This document shows positions 47,510-54,432 of a stretch of DNA of 64,000 bases, in pieces; the first letter of the stretch is position 1, and each line of letters begins with the position of its first letter. The stretch comes from Corynebacterium kroppenstedtii (GTDB lineage Bacteria; Actinomycetota; Actinomycetes; Mycobacteriales; Mycobacteriaceae): NCBI RefSeq assembly GCF_016894245.1, contig NZ_CP069792.1, positions 558,001-622,000 of the forward strand. Reading direction: 5' to 3'. The notes beneath the pieces were generated by a model. The model saw only the letters and a list, made by a program, of their open reading frames with translations. It was not told where the DNA came from and ran no database searches. Both the position numbers and the translations under genes were made by a program.

Positions 47510-49294
47510 TCATTTGGGCTCCCGCAGTTGTGCGCCGATGACGTGTGGCGTGGTGAGCCCGATGTCTCCTCGGAGTTGCCGCAGGTTGTATTCGGCCTCG
47601 AATTCGCTGGTGATGGGCTTGTACTTCCCTTCTGGTTCTTGTTTTTGGGATTTTGACGAGTTGCCGTAGCCACCCATGGGCGCGATGCCCATCCTGCCCA
47701 TCGCTGTGCGTGAACCGTCACCTCCGGTGGGTGACGGTGTTGCGGCGCCACGGCCATAATGTGGTGCCATGTTTTTGTTGTCCCCTGGGGTTGAGCCTGG
47801 GTAATGCGGGTTGTCCCCCGTCCGGGGCTTGGGCGTATCTGGTCCGGGATGGATGATGACGCTCCTACTCCGCGGGATTTCGTCGAGTTTGTTGAGCTGT
47901 CCTGGCCCATGAACTCCGTTGCGCGGATAGTTGCCGTTGCCGTGTGGGGCGTGTCCGCTGTTAATCGGGGTGCGGTTAGCGCCGCCGAGCCCATTGTTCG
48001 GTGTGTTAGAACGCAGGTTGCGGCCTGGTGTTTGGGTTGTGCGAGGAGTGTAGCCAGGTGATGAAGTATTCCCAGGTGATCGGGGAAATGAGTTACCGCT
48101 GACACCACCGGGAGTAACGGGAGCGTTGTTTCCGTTAATCGGGGTTGGTGCGCCGCCGCGAGGTCCGCTACCTACGTTGGACGCTCGGTTGGGTGAGGTT
48201 TGTGCGGCCGGTGTGATGGGTACTGCTGGTGCGGGGTGGTTAGTAGTTGTGCCGACGTTATCCGCGCTGATCGTTGCTGGGTGGGTCAGATTAAGTGGTG
48301 CGTTGTTCATAACCGGCGCTCCTCCAACTGCCCCAGTTGTCGCCATAGCAGGGGTGACCGTGGTGGATACGGAGCTAGGGCTGTTAATGGGCGAGGGCGA
48401 CTGCGCGGTGAGATGTCCTCCACCCTGCCCGACGTTGGGTCGTTCGGTGAGGTTGCGTAGTGGTGGCACCGCCGCAGTGAGCATGGCTTGATAAGGGCCG
48501 GTCATGAATTCACGAGTGGCTGCCCGTGCTGCTTCTCCGGCTGCCTGTACTCCGGCGGGGTTGGTGGCTGCGGCGACCGCTGCGGCGTGCTCGGCTTCGA
48601 TGGCCGCGATCTGGGCGCGGGCAGCCTGCCGAATATGAGGCAGTTGGGAGACGGAAGCGTGCATGGCGGTGGCGTTATCAGCGAAAGTTTGAGCCGTGGC
48701 CATTACCTGGCTGCAACAACCGGCGGCGGCATCAATCGCCTCTCCAGTGTTTTCTTCCAATTGGGTACGGGCCCGCACCAGGGCGTCGACGGTATCGTTC
48801 AAAGAACTGGACAGGTTGTGCCAGTACTCAGCAAGGGCATAAATCTCACTATCGTCACCTGCGTCGAGCATCGCGAGGACTGCAGAAGGATCATCACCGT
48901 CCCCTGGTATTGGTTCAGAAAAGTCAAAGGGGCTAAATGCTCCATCTGGACGTGTCGGGAAGGTGAACTCTGTGCCCTGTATCGACTTAAGTCCGCAGAG
49001 TATGGCCGCTGAGGCATCGTCTTGGCCAACAAACGCACCCCGCATTTCCTTCGTGCCTTCAGCTAACCAGTGAATCAGACGACGGAGTTCACGCAGCGTC
49101 TGTACTGCGCTTCCTATTTCTCCGGAAATAACTTTAGTATGTTGCTCACTTAGGTTCCTCAATCCCGGTTCCTCTGTGAATGAACTTTCTAAACCTCGGT
49201 ATAATGAGAGGAAACTCTTTCCCCTAAGGAAAACACCGTCGTTTAGGATTGAAATTACTCTATCCAGAGAACAAGGATCTACAGATAATTCCAT
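47510..49294 (-). CDS. PPE/WXG-like helical protein with Pro/Asn-rich tail, probable type VII-type export substrate
   Basis: The 594-residue protein has an all-helical N-terminal 270 residues rich in Ala, Glu and Gln. It contains the signature-like YWHNLSSSLNDTVDALVRAR and long heptad-like stretches (ARAQIAAIEAEHAAAVAAA), as in WXG100/PPE proteins of actinobacteria. Residues 280-540 are a disordered Pro/Asn/Gly/Thr repeat region. The last 35 residues end in a conserved-looking NLRQLRGDIGLTTPHVIGAQL, similar to the tails of PPE proteins in related genera. No Sec signal is present. It follows a lipoprotein gene with one base between them, so the two are an operon. Confidence 0.65.
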   Translation of the reverse strand: MELSVDPCSLDRVISILNDGVFLRGKSFLSLYRGLESSFTEEPGLRNLSEQHTKVISGEIGSAVQTLRELRRLIHWLAEGTKEMRGAFVGQDDASAAILCGLKSIQGTEFTFPTRPDGAFSPFDFSEPIPGDGDDPSAVLAMLDAGDDSEIYALAEYWHNLSSSLNDTVDALVRARTQLEENTGEAIDAAAGCCSQVMATAQTFADNATAMHASVSQLPHIRQAARAQIAAIEAEHAAAVAAATNPAGVQAAGEAARAATREFMTGPYQAMLTAAVPPLRNLTERPNVGQGGGHLTAQSPSPINSPSSVSTTVTPAMATTGAVGGAPVMNNAPLNLTHPATISADNVGTTTNHPAPAVPITPAAQTSPNRASNVGSGPRGGAPTPINGNNAPVTPGGVSGNSFPRSPGNTSSPGYTPRTTQTPGRNLRSNTPNNGLGGANRTPINSGHAPHGNGNYPRNGVHGPGQLNKLDEIPRSRSVIIHPGPDTPKPRTGDNPHYPGSTPGDNKNMAPHYGRGAATPSPTGGDGSRTAMGRMGIAPMGGYGNSSKSQKQEPEGKYKPITSEFEAEYNLRQLRGDIGLTTPHVIGAQLREPK

Positions 49295-49295
49295 T

Positions 49296-50081
49296 CTACA
49301 ATAACCTTTCTAATTCGCTTCTTGCATCGTCACATAATTCTTTAAAATCCCTAGGATCAAACTCAGCTAAATCGGTAACCCCCACTCTTCCAAGTGGAGT
49401 TTCTAAATAAGAAACACAGGCTTTAACACCAAACATTTCATTGATCTGGTCATATTCATACGGTGAGTACTCTCTAAATATGCGGCCAGCGAGATTATTT
49501 TTAGGCAGTGAGTCTGTACCGGCGGCAATTAATCTTTCTTGCCCTCTATCCATAATCACAAGTCCACAATTCTTTAACTTTCGAAATTTTATATAATCCG
49601 ACCCTACCGATCGATACCCCATACCTTCCCAGTATCCTGGCGGAGCATCCTCGCAAAGGTCGGCATTCTCAAACCGCGGATCTGAGTAGTCATAGGAGCC
49701 ATCAGGGTTCTTTTTTGCTTTAACCGGGTACTTAGCCAATACCTCCGGGCGCTCCCACAAAGGACGATCCTTGTGTTCCCCCTTACCCGACCTAATTTCT
49801 TCGGGAACGGGCCTTGTAGAACCGATCGCCTTCCGTTCTGAGAACAATTCTTCTGCCGGGTTGGTGTGAGAAGTGGCGGGTTCCGACGATCCAAACCTAT
49901 CTATATCTTCACTGTTAGCTGCCGCAGGTTCCATATCCCCGAAACCAGAACCATCGGACTGGGAACATCCCGCCAACAATGCTGCAGCAGCAATCGACAC
50001 TACGCTTAGAGAGATTCCGACAATACGCGGACGTCCGATATTCCGTTTTATATCGCTTCTGTTGCGATAGTGATCCCCCAC
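49296..50081 (-). CDS. DUF3558-like lipoprotein
   Basis: The 261-residue product has a basic N-terminus (YRNRSDIKRNIGRPR), a hydrophobic core and lipobox ALLAGC (about residues 35-40), then a low-complexity spacer. The C-terminal domain starts with NADLCEDAPPGYWEGMGY and includes FRKLKNCGLVIMDRG and GVKACVSYL; the Cys spacing is that of the actinobacterial DUF3558 lipoprotein family. It overlaps closely with the downstream PPE/WXG-like gene, suggesting they act together at the cell envelope. The GTC/ATG region lacks a strong Shine-Dalgarno (GTGGGGGAT). Confidence 0.72.
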   Translation of the reverse strand: MGDHYRNRSDIKRNIGRPRIVGISLSVVSIAAAALLAGCSQSDGSGFGDMEPAAANSEDIDRFGSSEPATSHTNPAEELFSERKAIGSTRPVPEEIRSGKGEHKDRPLWERPEVLAKYPVKAKKNPDGSYDYSDPRFENADLCEDAPPGYWEGMGYRSVGSDYIKFRKLKNCGLVIMDRGQERLIAAGTDSLPKNNLAGRIFREYSPYEYDQINEMFGVKACVSYLETPLGRVGVTDLAEFDPRDFKELCDDARSELERLL

Positions 50082-50449
50082 GACAATCCCCCAACATGAT
50101 TTTTATAAATTTCGCCCACTCCGAATATCAGAACAATCTGAAGCCTCTCTACCCCGACAGTCAGAACGGCAACTAAACGGAATGGCACAAAACTTTAAAT
50201 AAACAAACTCCAATAAATAAGGAAACTTGTGAAAACCCCCATTTTTCAGCGTTGACGTTACCAGACGCATAACGGCACGTCTACGAATTTTAGAAATTAT
50301 TGTCGCAATGTTCTCGCGTCGGTTTAGACGACGAAGCCGACCATCGGTTCCCACGAATATACAACTCCCCGGTGTAGCAATTCCCCACCTACAACCAGCC
50401 ACACCATGGTGAGCCAACACTGCCCGGGCACGAAAGCAGAAATAAATAA
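50082..50449. other. Non-coding spacer between lipoprotein gene and SRP RNA
   Basis: 368 bases, A/T-rich near the lipoprotein gene, with no convincing gene on either strand. It must contain the promoter of the minus-strand lipoprotein/PPE-like operon. The last part precedes the 3' end of the SRP RNA gene. Confidence 0.5.
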
Positions 50450-50544
50450 GGGGACCCCACGCACCCGTCAGAGCTCGCTGACCCTTGCTGCGTTCCCGCC
50501 CTGGGGGAGTTCACAAGATGGACGCCGCGCGGAATCCGGCCCCC
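50450..50544 (-). ncRNA. ffs: Signal recognition particle RNA (small, 4.5S-like)
   Basis: On the minus strand the conserved domain IV is present: CCCCAGGGC, then GGGAACGCAGCAAGGGTCAG, which is the Ffh-binding symmetric and asymmetric loop sequence. The 5' GGGG and 3' CCCC ends pair to close a rod of about 95 bases. This is the small bacterial SRP RNA without Alu domain, usual for actinobacteria, and it lies close to tRNA-Ser and dnaX as in relatives. The exact ends are estimated from base pairing. Confidence 0.88.
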
Positions 50545-50731
50545 ATACTAACCCACAGAGGCTCATATTCCCACCCACCAGAGCGATCCCTCCCCTCCGC
50601 TGGGAAAACAGCGCACTACGTGGACCCAATATTCCCATTATCGACGCCCTACAAGACCTGTTTTTGTCGATGCCCATAACATCCGGTAGGCTTGCCCACC
50701 GGAACGCGGACTTCAGGTGCGTTCCACGCTT

Positions 50732-50820
50732 GGAGGATTCGACTAGCGGCCTATGTCACACGCCTGGAACGCGTGCGGGTAGCAATACCCTCGTGGGTTC
50801 AAATCCCACATCCTCCGCCA
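50732..50820 (+). tRNA. tRNA-Ser, anticodon GGA
   Basis: Acceptor arms GGAGGAT/ATCCTCC pair fully, the D-stem is GAC/GTC, and the anticodon stem CACGC/GCGTG encloses the loop CTGGAAC with GGA at 50766-50768. A long variable arm (CGGGTAGCAATACCC) is typical of serine tRNA, the T-arm is GTGGG-TTCAAAT-CCCAC, and CCA is encoded. It reads TCC and TCT codons. Confidence 0.96.
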
Positions 50821-50823
50821 CAG

Positions 50824-50863
50824 AACCTAGCCATCCAGTAACCACAGGGTGGCTAGGTTTTTC
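50824..50863 (+). terminator. Terminator of tRNA-Ser
   Basis: AACCTAGCCA pairs with TGGCTAGGTT around a 16-base loop, followed by TTTT, four bases after the encoded CCA. Confidence 0.88.
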
Positions 50864-50894
50864 GCATACCCAGAATTTCCATCCACTGCCACCA

Positions 50895-51410
50895 GGGATA
50901 ATACGACAGAAAGTGTATTCGAGTCCGACGATTTCTGGCCTTTGATCTGGGCAAACACGGAAAATACTTGCCCGGCGGACATATATCCGCCTGGTCCCAT
51001 GCCGAAGAATCGACCACATCATCGCCTGGCCGTGGTGCGCACGCGAAACCACCAGCGACTACCGGCGGCTCATCGAGCCGATCCCCCATCCGACGATGTG
51101 CTCTGCCCCGAGCGGATCACATCCACCACCAACACTTTTGTCGTATAACCCCCGGGAAGGACCCAATCCCTGGGGCGCGAAGCACCGACCCACGGAAAAA
51201 GGAGCCGATAGACGGAAAAACTGCGGGGGACGCTACACCTGGAGCCCAAAACTGCGGGGGGATATACGCCCCGAATAAAAGCGCGGGGGTATATGGTCAA
51301 TTTTCGGCCATTTTTTGGCCATATCCCCCCGCAGTTTCCCCAGCCGACCCTGATATACCTTCGCAGTTTTCCCGCATGCGGACACACTTTTTGTCGTATA
51401 ACCCGCCACC
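50895..51410. repeat. Three copies of a TGTCGTATAACCC-type element
   Basis: In the non-coding stretch after tRNA-Ser, CACTTT(C)TGTCGTAT(T)A-CCC occurs at 50895-50915 (minus orientation), CACTTTTGTCGTATAACCCC at 51133-51152 (plus) and CACTTTTTGTCGTATAACCC at 51385-51404 (plus). The copies are 240-250 bases apart and bracket the second repeat family. A GGCGGA/TCCGCC hairpin lies at 50974-50991. No gene is supported between 50864 and 51644. Confidence 0.75.
51218..51370. repeat. Array of five AAACTGCGGGG(G)ATAT motifs in both orientations
   Basis: Plus-orientation copies start at 51218 (AAACTGCGGGGGACG), 51249 (AAACTGCGGGGGGATATA) and 51277 (AAAAGCGCGGGGGTATATGG). Minus-orientation copies lie at 51318-51337 (GCCATATCCCCCCGCAGTTT) and 51351-51370 (TGATATACCTTCGCAGTTTT). 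Copies three and four face each other around TCAATTTTCGGCCATTTTTT, forming a large interrupted palindrome. The spacing of about 30 bases between neighbours suggests a protein-binding array or iteron-like element. Confidence 0.75.
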
Positions 51411-51644
51411 AGCCAGTATCGCCAGGTTTTCCATCCAAACCTCTAGAAAGAACACAGGCGCAGAGGACCAGCCCAAGGAAACCTAACGCCCATGTCAGAG
51501 GATTACATAGTCCCCACGACGAGGGGCAAAGAACGCTCAATCGGGAACATTGGCGCGGGCTAGAGCACATAATAAATGAAAGCGCCGCACATGCGACGCC
51601 ACCATTTACTTCCCTCACATCACTACTCACGAAGGGCCCGAAAA

Positions 51645-52193
51645 ATGCTCCCCACCGCCTCATCATCTGCCTCCTCTTCATCGATCACCTCACCGAGCAC
51701 CGGCAAAAAATCCCACGTCATTCGTCGGAAAGTAATGGCTGTAGCAACCGCGGTGGCAGTCGTCGGCACGCTTGCTGCCTGCGGAAATGATGACGCAGAT
51801 TCCGAGCCCAGCACGATCACCAAGACCAAGACGACCGACCAGACCACGACGAAGACGGCCACCACAACCACTCGCACGACCACGCCGGACTACGACGGCG
51901 AAACGACGACCGAGGAATACACGCCTCGGCAGACCTACACCACGCAACAAGCGCCAGTGCAAACGCAGAACACGGGCAATTACGACGACAGCTACGACGA
52001 TGAAGACGCGGAGGAGGACGTCCCGAACGCTGGTGTGAATGGCCCCAAGTTGGAGTGGAGGACTCTCGGCCCATTCGGCTCCGGTATGGGGTGCGAACAA
52101 AACCGCGACCATCAGCCAATCCAAACAACCGCGTGCTACCGCGGAGAGGACGGCAACTTCTACTACCAAGCCGTGGTTCAGGCGCCCCGATAA
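51645..52193 (+). CDS. Small Thr-rich lipoprotein
   Basis: The product has a basic segment (VIRRKV), a hydrophobic core and the lipobox GTLAAC followed by GNDDADSEP, so it should be lipid-anchored outside the membrane. A Thr-rich spacer of about 90 residues leads to a C-terminal domain with two Cys (GMGCEQNRD, TTACYRGED). ATG 51645 (182 residues) has GAAGGG upstream; an in-frame ATG at 51576 would add 23 residues, and ATG 51735 has GGAAAG but gives a signal peptide without basic residues. The C-terminal domain resembles in style that of the protein at 41309-42367. Function unknown. Confidence 0.7.
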   Translation: MLPTASSSASSSSITSPSTGKKSHVIRRKVMAVATAVAVVGTLAACGNDDADSEPSTITKTKTTDQTTTKTATTTTRTTTPDYDGETTTEEYTPRQTYTTQQAPVQTQNTGNYDDSYDDEDAEEDVPNAGVNGPKLEWRTLGPFGSGMGCEQNRDHQPIQTTACYRGEDGNFYYQAVVQAPR

Positions 52194-52264
52194 AAAATCC
52201 TCTTCCCATGTCCGCACCACCCTGTACGATGAAAGTGAATCGCATGGTCTCAAGGAAGGTTCAC

Positions 52265-53548
52265 ATGTCACCGCAGGTCACACCGTCGAAAATCAACGTC
52301 GAAGCCCTCACCAGCTCCAAAGCCGACATCGAGAAGGCATACAACGAACTCAAGGCCAAGAACCTCGCGCTGGACCTGACCCGCGGCAAGCCATCCGCTG
52401 AACAACTGGACTTTGGCGACGAACTGCTCGGCCTTCCCGGCACGGGCAACTACACCGCCGACGACGGCACCGATTGCCGCAACTATGGTGGCCTGCGCGG
52501 CATCGTCGATATTCGGAAAATCTACGCTGACCTGCTGGGAATCCCCGTCGACAACATCATCGCGGGGGATGCTTCCAGCCTGAACATCATGCACGATCTG
52601 ATCGTGTGGGCGTATATCTTCGGCACTCAAGATTCGCCGCGGCCGTGGAAAGACGAAGACACCGTTAAGTGGATCTGCCCGGTCCCGGGGTATGACCGTC
52701 ACTTCTCCATCACCGAGCACCTCGGATTCGAGATGATCAATGTCCCGATGACGGATGAGGGGCCCGACCTCGACGCCATCGCCGAACTTCTCAAAGACCC
52801 GCAGGTCAAAGGCATGTGGACTGTGCCCGTATTCGGCAATCCGACGGGCATTAGCTACTCGCGGGAAACGTGTGAAAAGCTTGCGGCGCTCGATGCGGCC
52901 GCACCCGATTTCCGTATCGTGTGGGACAACGCCTACGCCGTCCACACCCTCACCGACGACTTCCCCGAGCCCATCAACGTTCTGAAGCTCGCCGAGAAAG
53001 CCGGGCACCCGAACCGTTTCTGGTTCATGACGTCCACGTCCAAAATCACCTTCGCCGGGTCGGGCGTGAGCTTCTTCGCCTCGTCGGCAAGCAACCTGGA
53101 CTGGTACGCCAGCCACGCTGGGATCCGCGGCATCGGGCCGAACAAGATCAACCAGCTGGCCCACGCGAAGTACTTCCACGATGCCGAGGGTGTCAAGGCC
53201 ATCATGCGGAAACACGCCACGTCGCTGGCGCCGAAATTCGCCGCCGTCGACAAGGTGCTCCACGAGCGGCTCGACGACTACAACGTTGCCACGTGGACAG
53301 AGCCAAAGGGTGGGTACTTCATCAGCCTCGACGTGCCCGACGGCACCGCGTCACGCGTCGTTGAGTTGGCCAAAGAGGCAGGTATTAAGCTCACCGAAGC
53401 TGGATCCAGCTTCCCGCTGCACAAGGACCCCGATAACCGCAACATCCGGCTCGCGCCTTCGCTTCCGCCCATTGAGCAGGTCGAAGAAGCCATGGATGGA
53501 GTGGCCACCTGTGTCCTCCTCGCAGCAGCTGAAGCCGCCGAGAAGTAG
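52265..53548 (+). CDS. aspT: Aspartate aminotransferase (AspT type, PLP-dependent)
   Basis: It interconverts aspartate and 2-oxoglutarate with oxaloacetate and glutamate, supplying aspartate for the lysC/asd pathway. The 427-residue protein has the family segments LDLTRGKPSAEQLDF at the start, FGNPTGISYSRE, WDNAYAVHTL and the PLP-lysine in TSTSKITFAGSG. The MocR-like fold I class represented by C. glutamicum AspT fits better than classical AspAT. ATG 52265 follows AAGGAAGG. It stands at the head of the aspT–dnaX–ybaB–recR block conserved in corynebacteria. Confidence 0.93.
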   Translation: MSPQVTPSKINVEALTSSKADIEKAYNELKAKNLALDLTRGKPSAEQLDFGDELLGLPGTGNYTADDGTDCRNYGGLRGIVDIRKIYADLLGIPVDNIIAGDASSLNIMHDLIVWAYIFGTQDSPRPWKDEDTVKWICPVPGYDRHFSITEHLGFEMINVPMTDEGPDLDAIAELLKDPQVKGMWTVPVFGNPTGISYSRETCEKLAALDAAAPDFRIVWDNAYAVHTLTDDFPEPINVLKLAEKAGHPNRFWFMTSTSKITFAGSGVSFFASSASNLDWYASHAGIRGIGPNKINQLAHAKYFHDAEGVKAIMRKHATSLAPKFAAVDKVLHERLDDYNVATWTEPKGGYFISLDVPDGTASRVVELAKEAGIKLTEAGSSFPLHKDPDNRNIRLAPSLPPIEQVEEAMDGVATCVLLAAAEAAEK

Positions 53549-53591
53549 CCGACCCCGACCCCGACAACAGAGGTGAGCGCCCACCACGCCC

Positions 53592-54293
53592 ATGAACCTA
53601 CTGGAAACACAAACCTGGTTGGAATCCATCCTGCCTGGCGAAACGCACTGGACCAGCATCAAAGCCAGCCCAGATAGTCCACCTTTTACCGTGACCTCCC
53701 TCCTCATTAACGACGACGGAACGGCCGAACCCGTCGACCCCGCGAACGGTAATGAGGAGCAGCCGCGCGGCCGGCACGCAAAAGTGACCGATGACCTGTG
53801 GCAAATCCTCTCGTGTACGGCAGACGCGGCGCGATACTCCACCGGGCTGACCAGCCCAGACGGCATGGATGTGCGCGCCGAGCTGCTTGCAGTGGGCCTT
53901 GCCAGACCAGGCGAAATGGCGCAACTGGTCGCTGCAGCGGCCACCATGCTCAGCGAAGAAGGATCCGGACGCCTAGCCCAACCAGGAACATTCCTCCCAG
54001 GGCTGGGGGCCATGGTCAACCCCGCGTTCACCACGAAACACGGGCTACTCGTCGTCCCCTACATTTGGCCCAAAGGGGTTCCCACGGTCACCGAGCATCC
54101 CGACCTCACCACGGCCGACGGGCAACCGGTTAATCCCACGCACCCGGGGCGTATGACGCTGATCGCCCAGATCATCATGCTCACCGAACAGGAATTCCTC
54201 CACGGCATGACCCACGGGATCGACTCACTCCAGACTCGGCTGGCCGAAGGAGGGGCAGACCTCCGCGACCTTCGTCGCGCGAGCGTCATATAA
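53592..54293 (+). CDS. Suppressor-of-fused-like domain protein, function unknown
   Basis: A 233-residue soluble protein located between aspT and dnaX, where corynebacteria keep a conserved hypothetical gene. The second half (VVPYIWPKGVPTVTEH, RMTLIAQIIMLTEQEFLHG, then DSLQTRLAEGGADLRDLRR) has the pattern of bacterial SUFU-like domains, which often close with such a Leu-rich helix and DL-D-x-RR motif. The ATG follows 43 bases after the aspT stop without a strong ribosome-binding site. No catalytic motif is seen. Confidence 0.65.
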   Translation: MNLLETQTWLESILPGETHWTSIKASPDSPPFTVTSLLINDDGTAEPVDPANGNEEQPRGRHAKVTDDLWQILSCTADAARYSTGLTSPDGMDVRAELLAVGLARPGEMAQLVAAAATMLSEEGSGRLAQPGTFLPGLGAMVNPAFTTKHGLLVVPYIWPKGVPTVTEHPDLTTADGQPVNPTHPGRMTLIAQIIMLTEQEFLHGMTHGIDSLQTRLAEGGADLRDLRRASVI

Positions 54294-54432
54294 CGCCCAT
54301 CCACCCGGTAGCGCACGTCGGCACGACACTCTGTTTAGCCCCCTGAGCACACGAGCCGACCCGTAACCCCAGTTCAAAGGCGCAAAAAGCTCAACACCAC
54401 GGTGTGTCCTACCCGGGCGGTAGCATACACAC

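Noticed and set aside
51218..51370. CRISPR array
   Set aside because: The repeats are short, occur in both orientations and have unequal spacers; no cas genes are present.
53592..54293. Possible tRNA-Ser-linked mobile element extending to dnaX
   Set aside because: aspT, the SUFU-like gene and dnaX are syntenic core genes; no integrase or transposase was found anywhere in the window.
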